In this document: positions 1-5,951 of the stretch, one piece after another
Layout of the letters: each line of letters starts with the position of its first letter
How positions within the stretch are numbered: position 1 is the stretch's first letter
NCBI GenBank assembly: GCA_003695455.1
Contig: RFJF01000196.1
Location: 1-5,951, forward strand
DNA length: 5,951 nt
Direction of reading: 5' to 3'
Source of the DNA: Chloroflexota bacterium
Lineage (GTDB): Bacteria > Chloroflexota > Anaerolineae > 4572-78 > J111
The notes under the pieces: generated by a model
Seen by the model: the letters and a program-made list of their open reading frames with translations, nothing else
What the model was told of the DNA's origin: nothing
The model's database searches: none
Program-made: the position numbers and the translations under genes

Positions 1-22
1 AGGAGTTTTGATGCAAAAACCG

Positions 23-51
23 TTGAACACAAATTTTGTCACACGTTTAAT
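23..51 (+). promoter_or_regulatory. Sigma70-like promoter of the rhodanese gene
   Basis: A -35 box TTGAAC (23-28) is followed after exactly 17 nt by a -10 box TTTAAT (46-51), a four-of-six and a five-of-six match to the consensus. Transcription would start near 58, giving a leader of about 33 nt before the ATG at 91. The surrounding 90 nt are much richer in A and T than the genes, as expected for a promoter. A short odd palindrome, ACAAATTTTGT (29-39), lies in the spacer and could be an operator, but it is A/T-rich and may be chance. Confidence 0.6.
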
Positions 52-77
52 CTAATTTGTACCAACAAAATTAAAAC

Positions 78-82
78 AGGAG
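78..82 (+). promoter_or_regulatory. Ribosome binding site of the rhodanese gene
   Basis: AGGAG lies 8 nt before the ATG at 91. This is a strong Shine-Dalgarno sequence at normal spacing and fixes the start codon. Confidence 0.8.
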
Positions 83-90
83 TGTAAAAA

Positions 91-1212
91 ATGTCTAAAA
101 AATTAATTGCAGTATTTTCAATATTGGTCATTCTGAGTCTGGCGCTGACCGGTGCAGGCCTGGCAGCAGAAGATGTCTCGATGGCTGCCGATGCCTACTT
201 TAGCGGCGGCACGCAAAATATCAAGGCGGCTGACCTGTTTGACACGCTGAACGACGGCGATGAAAGCAACGACCCGTACATCATTGACCTGCGCAAGCCG
301 GAAGATTTTGAAATGGGGCACATTCCCGGCGCGGTGAACATTGGCGTAAAAGCGCTCTTTACCGCCGACAAACTGGCATCTCTGCCCACCGATAAGCCAA
401 TTGTGACCTACTGCTACACCGGCCAAACCTCAAGCCAGGCCACCAGCGCCCTGAATATGCTGGGCTATCAGGCCAAAAGCATGTTGTTTGGTTTTCCGGC
501 CTGGGCCAATGTAGATGGCGTTTCCGTTCCGCCTTTTAACGCCCAGGTTGACCAGCACGATTACAAAATCAGTGATGAAATGACTGAAGCCACAGAATTG
601 TACGACCCGGCAACCCCACTGGGTGAAACCGTGGCCGCCGCCGCCGAAGGGTACTTTAGCAACGGCACCAAAAACATCAAAGCCAGCGCTGTGTTTGACA
701 ACCTGAATGACGGCGACACCACCAACGACCCCTTCATTATTGACGTGCGCAAAGCCGAGGATTACGCCGCCGGGCACATTCCGGGCGCCGTAAATATGAA
801 CGCCAAAACCATGTTCGCCGCCGAAAACCTGGCAAAAATCCCCACCGGCCAACCGATTGTAGTAACCTGCTACACCGGTCAAACCGCCAGCCAGGTGGTC
901 AGCGCCTTGAATATGCTGGGCTACGATGCCACCAACCTGAAGTTTGGCTTTGCTTCGTGGTCGCCCACGGGCAAGTACCCGTTTGATGCCGCCACCGCCT
1001 CCGGCAACTACCGCTACGATGGCGCCGGGGCCATGGCCACAGAAGCCGCCCCCGCAGCCGAAGCCGCCCCGGCAATGGAAGCTCCCGCTGCACAGGAAGC
1101 TGCCCCGGCCACGCTGCCGGCTACCGGCGGCGTGCCGTTTGACTTCACCTGGGTTTACTTCCTGCTGGGCGGCGGCCTGGCCGGCGCCGGTCTCTACCTG
1201 CGCCGCAAATAG
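91..1212 (+). CDS. Secreted tandem rhodanese-domain protein with LPATG wall-sorting signal
   Basis: Seen: 373 residues. Residues 1-25 are a Sec signal peptide (KK, hydrophobic core, likely cut near GLA-AED). Two rhodanese domains follow, about 33-140 and 185-300. Each has DLRKPEDF/DVRKAEDY, then GHIPGAVN, then an active loop CYTGQT with a conserved cysteine (Cys108 and Cys260). Both cysteines sit exactly 152 residues apart, as do the YFS motifs starting each domain (Tyr36, Tyr188), so this is a clean internal duplication with both halves apparently catalytic. A Glu/Ala/Pro-rich linker (about 317-341) leads to LPATGG (342-347), a hydrophobic helix and the tail RRK. Known: rhodanese domains carry sulfane sulfur as a cysteine persulfide; the LPXTG-helix-basic tail layout is a sortase signal. 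Inference: a wall-anchored extracellular sulfurtransferase, or sulfide/persulfide carrier, possibly linked to the downstream cytochrome. Substrate unknown. The terminator after it argues for mostly separate transcription from the cytochrome gene. Confidence 0.92.
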   Translation: MSKKLIAVFSILVILSLALTGAGLAAEDVSMAADAYFSGGTQNIKAADLFDTLNDGDESNDPYIIDLRKPEDFEMGHIPGAVNIGVKALFTADKLASLPTDKPIVTYCYTGQTSSQATSALNMLGYQAKSMLFGFPAWANVDGVSVPPFNAQVDQHDYKISDEMTEATELYDPATPLGETVAAAAEGYFSNGTKNIKASAVFDNLNDGDTTNDPFIIDVRKAEDYAAGHIPGAVNMNAKTMFAAENLAKIPTGQPIVVTCYTGQTASQVVSALNMLGYDATNLKFGFASWSPTGKYPFDAATASGNYRYDGAGAMATEAAPAAEAAPAMEAPAAQEAAPATLPATGGVPFDFTWVYFLLGGGLAGAGLYLRRK

Positions 1213-1233
1213 GCATACTCCCATTTAATGAGC

Positions 1234-1280
1234 GGGTGGAGGAGATTTTTCTCTCCTTTTACTCCTCCACCCCTCTTTTT
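1234..1280 (+). terminator. Intrinsic terminator after the rhodanese gene
   Basis: A perfect 11-bp stem pairs GGGTGGAGGAG (1234-1244) with CTCCTCCACCC (1262-1272), followed by CTC and five T (1276-1280). Inside it a smaller alternative hairpin pairs GGAGA (1241-1245) with TCTCC (1252-1256), followed by TTTT (1257-1260). The two cannot form together, but either one is followed by a U tract. Confidence 0.75.
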
Positions 1281-1306
1281 GTTGGCAGGCGTGTTTTGTG
1301 CTGCGC

Positions 1307-1365
1307 GATGCGCACCGGCCACAATCAAGCCCCGGTACGCATCCTGAAGGACGCAACACCGTTGC
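1307..1365 (+). other. Structured leader upstream of the cytochrome gene
   Basis: Between the terminator and the cytochrome gene, GATGCG (1307-1312) pairs with CGCATC (1338-1343), and ACCGG (1314-1318) pairs with CCGGT (1332-1336). A single C/A mismatch separates the two helices and the loop is 13 nt. A second hairpin follows: GCAAC (1353-1357) with GTTGC (1361-1365) and loop ACC. The structure ends about 20 nt before the ribosome binding site, so it could be a cis-regulatory leader or a protein-binding palindrome in DNA. I cannot match it to a known riboswitch class. No convincing -35/-10 pair was found between 1281 and 1394, so the transcript start is unknown. Confidence 0.4.
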
Positions 1366-1384
1366 AAAACTCAAGCAAATTATT

Positions 1385-1389
1385 GGAGA
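1385..1389 (+). promoter_or_regulatory. Ribosome binding site of the cytochrome gene
   Basis: GGAGA ends 5 nt before the ATG at 1395. It selects this ATG, which directly begins a lipoprotein signal peptide, over the longer upstream open frame. Confidence 0.7.
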
Positions 1390-1394
1390 TATTG

Positions 1395-2831
1395 ATGAAT
1401 CCACGTTCACACACGTTCAAAATTGCAGTGGCGCTGGTACTGCTGCTGGCCGGATTGCTCACGGCGTGCGGCGCCACCCCTCCGGCAAAACCAGAACCAC
1501 GGCCCGAACCGGAGAAGGTTGAGGTGGCAGTGGTACCGCCGCCCACGCCACACACACCGGCCACCCCCACCCCGCCGCCGGCAATCATTGCCCCGGATGA
1601 CGGCTGTGTCAACTGCCACACCAACCCGGAACAACTTATTGCCACCGCCAAAGAAGAAGAGGTGGTAGAATCGCTGAATGAAGGCGAGGGCTGAGGCGGC
1701 TCTGTCCCTCCGTTGGAGGGCTGGGAAAAGGTATTTGTCAGCGATGAGGAATTTGTTGACACCATTCACGGCGAAATGGGCTGTATTGCCTGCCACGGCG
1801 GCAATGGCATTACCGACGACAAAGAGCAGGCGCACCAGAATATGCGCCGCGAGCCGGTGGCCGCCGAAGCCTGCGACCAGTGCCACACCGACACCCACAC
1901 CGACGCCAACAGCCTGCACTCAAACCTGACCGGCTATTTAACCGCCATTAACGCCCGGGCCAGCAATGAAACCTACAACACCATTATGAACGAAGCCTTT
2001 GGCAACCACTGCCAAAGCTGCCACACCAGTTGCGGCCAGTGCCACGTGAGCCGCCCCACCAACACCGGGGCCGGTTTGTCTGCCGGGCATCAGTTCAAAA
2101 AGATTCCGCCCATGAACCTCACCTGCACCGGATGCCACGGCAGCCGGATTGACAAAGAATACAAGGGCAAAAATGAAGGCATCCCCGCCGACATCCACTG
2201 GAATCAGGGCGGTATGCCCTGCTTTGAATGCCACACGGCGCAGGAAATGCACGGCGATTTGGGCTACCAGGCCAATCATCGGTACGATGGGCCGCCCGCG
2301 CCGGGCTGCTCCAACGCCGATTGTCACGCCGATGTTTCTGACGACGGCACGGTTGAAGGCCACGATAAAGAGCACATTGGCGTGCTGGCCTGCCAAACCT
2401 GCCACGTAACCGAATACAAACAGTGCTACAGTTGCCACGTTCAAAAAAGCGATGAAGGCCGGCCCTTCTTCCAGATTGAACCTTCGGTGATGGATGTTAA
2501 AATTGGTTACAACCCCATCCAAAGCGAGGAGCGCCCCTGGAAATGGGTTACGCTGCGCCACGTGCCGGTAGACCCCGACACCTTTGCCTACTACGGCGAT
2601 AACCTGCTGCCGGAGTTTGACAACGCCCCCACCTGGGTGTTTGCCACCCCGCACAACACCCAGCTCAGGGGGCCGCAAGCGCAAACCTGCAACAATTGCC
2701 ACGGCAACCCGGATGTCTTCCTCACTGAAAAAGATTTGCTGCCGTACGAAATCAAAGCCAACCAAAGCGTTGTTGTTGCCCCGGAAGATATTCCGGGGCC
2801 GGTAACAGAACCGGCTGCCCAACCTGAATAG
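1395..2831 (+). CDS. Multiheme c-type cytochrome lipoprotein, interrupted by in-frame TGA at codon 100
   Basis: Seen: 478 codons before the TAG stop, counting the internal TGA (1692-1694). Residues 1-25 are a lipoprotein signal with lipobox LTAC (lipidated Cys25), then a Pro/Glu-rich tether to about residue 67. CXXCH heme motifs begin at Cys71, 130, 160, 206, 213, 244, 276, 333, 344 and 432; a CX4CH motif (CSNADCH) begins at 305, giving up to eleven hemes. Motifs at 206 and 213 are separated by only two residues. Codon 100 is TGA between a Glu/Gly-rich stretch and GGSVPPLEGW; both sides are in the same frame and both carry heme motifs. Without read-through the product is a 99-residue one-heme lipoprotein. 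The rest could only start at a non-ATG codon (TTG 1713), with no signal peptide and no clear ribosome binding site, and would not be exported for heme attachment. Inference: an extracellular electron-transfer protein or multiheme reductase on the outer face of the membrane. I do not recognise a named enzyme. Alternatives for the TGA are selenocysteine, nonsense mutation or base error. Confidence 0.8.
1692..1725 (+). promoter_or_regulatory. Candidate SECIS-like hairpin after the in-frame TGA
   Basis: CCCTCC (1706-1711) pairs perfectly with GGAGGG (1715-1720) around loop GTT (1712-1714). Below it, T1705 can bulge and G1704-C1721 can pair, followed by weaker pairs. There are 17 nt between the TGA and the loop, and the loop starts with G then U. 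Known: bacterial SECIS elements sit just inside the coding sequence after UGA, have an apical loop with an early G, and in E. coli fdhF use a bulged U and a loop G-U for SelB binding. The geometry here is compatible, but short GC-rich hairpins occur by chance in such DNA. Confidence 0.35.
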
Positions 2832-2856
2832 ACCGGGCGCTCACATCCCTCCCTGT

Positions 2857-2887
2857 AAAAGGCCAGATGTTACGCATCTGGCCTTTT
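2857..2887 (+). terminator. Intrinsic terminator after the cytochrome gene
   Basis: AAAAGGCCAGATG (2857-2869) and CATCTGGCCTTTT (2875-2887) form a perfect 13-bp stem with a 5-nt loop (TTACG). The A and T tracts at its two ends make it potentially active in both directions. It begins 25 nt after the cytochrome stop and separates it from the DUF58 unit. Confidence 0.9.
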
Positions 2888-2900
2888 AAATTATCATTTG

Positions 2901-2909
2901 TGCTATACT
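2901..2909 (+). promoter_or_regulatory. Extended -10 promoter of the DUF58 gene
   Basis: TGCTATACT contains the extended -10 TG dinucleotide, one base, and the hexamer TATACT (2904-2909), five of six to consensus. At 16-18 nt upstream there is only the terminator stem and no -35 box, which fits an extended -10 promoter. A start 6-7 nt after the hexamer falls at 2915-2916, at the GTG start codon, so the mRNA may be leaderless. Confidence 0.55.
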
Positions 2910-2915
2910 TACAGT

Positions 2916-4217
2916 GTGAACACGCGCATCAAACCTTTGGTTAAATTGAACAGCCGGCCGCTGCCGCTGCTGGTGCTGCTGTTGATTGGCCTGCAAATTG
3001 CTTTCCCCTACCGGGGTTGGGTAATTTTGCTGGTGGGGTTGGCCGGCGTGTGGGCAGCCGGCGCCGTTTGGGCCAAATCGCTGGCAAAAAACCTGACCCT
3101 GCGCCGCGAAATGCGCTTTGGCTGGGCGCACGTGGGCGATTGGATAGAAGAACGGTTTACGCTGATTAACACCGGTTACATCCCCGCCCCGTGGGTAGAG
3201 GTCATTGATCACACCACTATGCCGGGGTACACCGCCAGCCGGGTCAGCGGGGTTGAAGCCACCGCCGCCAACCGCTGGCACACGCGCGGCCAATGCACAC
3301 AACGCGGCGTGTTTACGCTGGGCCCCACCACCCTGCGCACCGGCGATCCATTTGGCCTGTACACTGTTACCCTTTCCCTGGCAGAGTCCACATCGCTCAC
3401 CGTCACACCGCCCATTGTGCCGCTGCCCACCATTCAGGTAGCCACCGGCGGCCGCACCGGCGAGGGACGCTCGCGGCCCAATCCGTTTGAGCGTACCGTT
3501 GCCAGCAACGGCGTGCGCCCCTACACCCCCGGCGACAGCCTCAGCCGGATTCACTGGCCTACCTCTGCCCGGCGAAACCAGTTTTTTGTGCATCAACTGG
3601 ACAGCACACCCGCCGGAGACTGGTGGATATTTCTGGATCTGGACCAAACGGTGCAACTGGGGCAGGGGTTTGAATCGACGATAGAGCACGGCGTAATTTT
3701 GGCCGCATCGCTGGCCGATGCGGGTCTGCGGGCAGACCGCGCCGTGGCGCTGGTGACACACGGCGAGCGCCTGGTCTGGCTGCCTCCGGAAACCGGCGAC
3801 ACCCAACGCCGCAAAATTTTGCGCGAACTGGCGCTGGTCAACCCCGGCCCCGTCCCGCTTTCGGATTTGCTGGCCCGCGCGCGCCCCAAACTGGGGCAAA
3901 TATCAAGCCTGATTATTGTTACCGCCAACGCCACCGGTCAATGGCTTGAGGCGTTGCCGCCGCTAATGCAGCGTGGCGCAATCCCCACCGTTCTGCTGCT
4001 GGAGCCGGCATCATTTGGCGCCGCTTCTGCGCCAAATCAGACGCAATCCATACTGCGCAAACTGGGAATTGCCCATCACATTATCACCAAAAATCTACTG
4101 GACCGTCCGGAGGCACGCCCCGGCGAGCAGGGCGAGTGGCAGTGGCAGATACTGCCCAGCGGCCGGGCTGTTCCCATCAGCCGCCCGCGAGATATGCGCT
4201 GGAAAGCACTGGGCTAG
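2916..4217 (+). CDS. DUF58 domain-containing membrane protein
   Basis: Seen: 433 residues from GTG 2916. An upstream TTG (2898) in the same frame is rejected because it lies before and through the -10 box. No Shine-Dalgarno sequence precedes the GTG. Two hydrophobic segments (about 16-31 and 34-52) form a hairpin anchor. A beta-rich region follows, with RGVFTLGPTTLRTGDPFGLY at 130-149, which is typical of these proteins. The DUF58 hallmark lies at about 200-229 (PYTPGDS, RIHWPTSARR, then FFVHQLD). A von Willebrand A-like core follows, with LDLDQ at 240-244. Known: DUF58 proteins are often encoded with MoxR AAA+ ATPases and transglutaminase-like membrane proteins; their exact role is poorly defined, with envelope or protein-maturation roles proposed. 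Here the transglutaminase follows after 26 nt, so the two are very likely co-transcribed. No MoxR gene is seen immediately upstream, since the unit starts at its own promoter. Confidence 0.9.
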   Translation: MNTRIKPLVKLNSRPLPLLVLLLIGLQIAFPYRGWVILLVGLAGVWAAGAVWAKSLAKNLTLRREMRFGWAHVGDWIEERFTLINTGYIPAPWVEVIDHTTMPGYTASRVSGVEATAANRWHTRGQCTQRGVFTLGPTTLRTGDPFGLYTVTLSLAESTSLTVTPPIVPLPTIQVATGGRTGEGRSRPNPFERTVASNGVRPYTPGDSLSRIHWPTSARRNQFFVHQLDSTPAGDWWIFLDLDQTVQLGQGFESTIEHGVILAASLADAGLRADRAVALVTHGERLVWLPPETGDTQRRKILRELALVNPGPVPLSDLLARARPKLGQISSLIIVTANATGQWLEALPPLMQRGAIPTVLLLEPASFGAASAPNQTQSILRKLGIAHHIITKNLLDRPEARPGEQGEWQWQILPSGRAVPISRPRDMRWKALG

Positions 4218-4243
4218 AATACTGAAAACAGGCTGGGCCAACC

Positions 4244-5951
4244 ATGCTGCTAAAAATTTTAAACAAAATACACCGGCAACTGGGGCCGCAAACCGACCTG
4301 ATTATGTTACTTTTGCTGGTAGCCATGTTCAGCGTGGCCCTGCCGCTGAGCGAGCTGATCAGAAGCGTGAGTTTGGGAATGCTCATCCCCGCATCGCTGG
4401 TGGCGCTGCTGCTGGCGTGGCGGTTGGCCGCTTTCAGGTGGCTACCCGGCAGCCTGGCATGGTTGATTATGATTGCGCTTGGCGCAGAAATGATAACGCT
4501 CTGGGCCGCAAACCTGGAAGCAACGTTGTTTTGGCTGGTTGTCAACAGCAGCCGGTTGCTTTGGGGTATAGCCGCGCAGCGCCAGTTTGACCCGGCCGAA
4601 CTGGCGCACGTTCAGGCCCTGCTGCTGGAATTGTGGCAGGGGTTGGGCATCCTGCTGGCCCGGCTGTTCAACTGGAGCGCCAACCAGATGGCCGGCCAGC
4701 CCGACTTTGACCCGGTGGCGGTGGTGCTGGTCTGGGGCTTGGCCGTATGGCTGGTTTCGGCGTGGGCTGCCTGGGCAATCCGCCGCTGGCAAAAACCGCT
4801 GGTGGCAATGGCTCCGGCCGCCGCACTGCTGGCAACCGTGCTGGCCTACCATCCCCGGCAGGCCGGGTATCTGATTCCAATAACCGGCGTTACGCTGCTG
4901 CTGCTGGCGCTGGTGAACGTATCCAGCCTTGAAGAACGTTGGGAAACAACCGGGGTGGATTATTCACCCACTTACAAAACAGAAGTTGCGGCGATTGTGA
5001 TTCCGGTTTCAATTGCCCTGCTGGGGTTAGCCAGTTTCAGCCCGTCTATTTCTGTGTGGACTGTGGCCAGCCGGGTTCAACAGTGGCTGGCCGGGCCGGT
5101 TGAACAAATTGACCCGGCCATGAACGCGCTGGGGCTGGCCGCCGAACCCGCCAACCGGCAGGACCCCGCATTAACCCGTTTGCTGGCGCCGGGTCTGCCC
5201 CGCCGCCACCTGCTTGGCTCCGGGCCGGAACTGCAAGAAACCGTAGAAATGGTGGTTTCTGTAGAATCCGGCGCGCTGCCGGGCCGCCCCTACTGGCGCG
5301 GCCTGACATACGATATTTACACCGGCCACGGATGGGCCACCAGTAAAACCAACCGCCTCGATTACGACGCCGGCGAAGCGGCCGTGGCTGCGCCGGACCA
5401 ATTGCTGGTGCGGGTCAACGTGCAGTCTGTGGAAAATCGGCAGAGTATTTTGTACAGCCCCGGCCCGCCGGTAACGGCCAACCACCCGTACAGCCTCAAC
5501 TGGCGCGGGCCGGAAGATGCGTTTGCCGGCACCATCACCGCCCGCGATTATCAGGTTGACGCGCTGATTTCACAACCGGCAAGCGCGGCGGCGTTGAACA
5601 GCGGCAGCGAATACCCCGACTACATTTTTAACCGATACCTGTATCTGCCCAAAGACACACCGGACCGGGTGCTGGCCCTGGCCCGCAACCTGACCGCTAC
5701 CGCCCCTACCCCGTTTGACCGGGCCGCCGCCATTGAGGAGTACCTGCGCCGCTTCCCCTACTCGCTGAAACTGCCGGCCCCGCCCCGCAACCGCGACATG
5801 GTAGACTATTTTTTGTTTGATTTGCAGCAGGGCTACTGCGATTATTACGCCACGGCGATGGTGGTACTGGCCCGGGCCGCCGGTCTGCCGGCCCGGTTGG
5901 CCGTGGGTTACGCCAGCGGCGCCTTTGATGACAAAACAAACCGGTACATTG
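4244..5951 (+). CDS. TgpA-like membrane transglutaminase, 3' end cut by the window
   Basis: Seen: 569 complete codons from ATG 4244, still open at the window edge. The ATG is the first possible start after an in-frame TGA at 4223. No strong ribosome binding site precedes it, so it may be translationally coupled to the DUF58 gene. About seven hydrophobic segments lie at roughly 19-38, 46-63, 70-90, 158-179, 186-202, 208-225 and 246-266. A long extracytoplasmic region follows, with PYWRGLTYDIYTGHGW (about residues 348-363), a signature common before the catalytic core in this family. The transglutaminase core starts near residue 510, with the nucleophile in QQGYCDYYATAM (Cys532) and then ARAAGLPARLAVGY. 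The His and Asp of the triad and any C-terminal membrane helix fall beyond the window. Known: TgpA-type proteins carry a papain-like transglutaminase/protease fold outside the membrane. Substrate unknown. Confidence 0.9.
   Translation, partial: MLLKILNKIHRQLGPQTDLIMLLLLVAMFSVALPLSELIRSVSLGMLIPASLVALLLAWRLAAFRWLPGSLAWLIMIALGAEMITLWAANLEATLFWLVVNSSRLLWGIAAQRQFDPAELAHVQALLLELWQGLGILLARLFNWSANQMAGQPDFDPVAVVLVWGLAVWLVSAWAAWAIRRWQKPLVAMAPAAALLATVLAYHPRQAGYLIPITGVTLLLLALVNVSSLEERWETTGVDYSPTYKTEVAAIVIPVSIALLGLASFSPSISVWTVASRVQQWLAGPVEQIDPAMNALGLAAEPANRQDPALTRLLAPGLPRRHLLGSGPELQETVEMVVSVESGALPGRPYWRGLTYDIYTGHGWATSKTNRLDYDAGEAAVAAPDQLLVRVNVQSVENRQSILYSPGPPVTANHPYSLNWRGPEDAFAGTITARDYQVDALISQPASAAALNSGSEYPDYIFNRYLYLPKDTPDRVLALARNLTATAPTPFDRAAAIEEYLRRFPYSLKLPAPPRNRDMVDYFLFDLQQGYCDYYATAMVVLARAAGLPARLAVGYASGAFDDKTNRYI

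Noticed and set aside
11..55. A 14-codon open frame (MQKPLNTNFVTRLI) preceded by AGGAG at 1-5, a possible leader peptide.
   Set aside because: It overlaps the well-spaced -35/-10 pair at 23-51, so the transcript from that promoter would not contain it. It could matter only if transcription starts before the window.
430..1224. Long minus-strand open frame of 264 codons opposite the rhodanese gene.
   Set aside because: It is antisense to a clear coding gene, is low-complexity Gly/Val/Ala, and has no recognisable domain. It results from codon bias on the other strand.
1344..1375. GGACGCAA near 1349-1356 recalls part of the GEMM-I (c-di-GMP/cGAMP) riboswitch core.
   Set aside because: The paired GGGCAAACC-like half, the tetraloop-receptor arrangement and the second hairpin sequence are not present.
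1236..1394. Upstream extension of the cytochrome frame to a start at 1236.
   Set aside because: It would begin inside the terminator hairpin and bury the lipoprotein signal internally; ATG 1395 has a ribosome binding site and begins the signal peptide.
1938..2822. Minus-strand open frame of 294 codons opposite the cytochrome.
   Set aside because: Antisense to a gene with ten CXXCH motifs; no domain or ribosome binding site seen.
1713..2831. Independent second gene starting at TTG 1713.
   Set aside because: It lacks a signal peptide and a clear ribosome binding site, although its product needs export for heme attachment; continuation of the upstream lipoprotein explains it better.
2886..3899. 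Minus-strand open frame of 337 codons opposite DUF58.
   Set aside because: Antisense to a clear DUF58 protein, with composition typical of a shadow frame.
1..5951. Search for tRNA or rRNA genes, CRISPR arrays, insertion sequences and attachment sites.
   Set aside because: No regular spaced repeats, transposase-like frames, terminal inverted repeats or tRNA-like cloverleafs were seen by eye.

Overview
The window reads as chromosomal DNA from a moderately GC-rich bacterium, most likely a Chloroflexota member of the Anaerolineae/Ardenticatenia kind. That is inferred from one surface protein with an LPATG sorting signal, a multiheme cytochrome lipoprotein with a Pro-rich tether, and a DUF58/transglutaminase pair. 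No rRNA or marker gene is present to confirm it. All genes found lie on the plus strand.

Positions 1-1280 hold a self-contained unit: a sigma70-like promoter (23-51), a strong ribosome binding site, a secreted tandem-rhodanese protein (91-1212) with a C-terminal wall-sorting signal, and an intrinsic terminator (1234-1280). Positions 1281-2887 hold a leader with potential RNA hairpins, then a multiheme c-type cytochrome lipoprotein (1395-2831) with ten CXXCH motifs and one CX4CH motif, then a strong terminator (2857-2887). The cytochrome frame is interrupted once by TGA at 1692-1694. Reading resumes in the same frame with no shift. A GC-rich hairpin lies 11 nt after the TGA and fits the general geometry of a bacterial SECIS element. 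The TGA is therefore either a selenocysteine codon, a nonsense mutation, or a sequence error. This is the most interesting point in the window.

Positions 2888-5951 start a second unit: an extended -10 promoter placed so that transcription may begin at or beside the GTG start of a DUF58 protein (2916-4217). After 26 nt comes a TgpA-like membrane transglutaminase (4244 to the window end, 3' truncated).

Functionally, the first half suggests extracellular sulfur and electron chemistry: a wall-anchored double rhodanese beside a lipid-anchored cytochrome. The substrate is not determinable from sequence. The second half is a common bacterial envelope module (DUF58 plus transglutaminase, often with a MoxR ATPase, which is not in this window).
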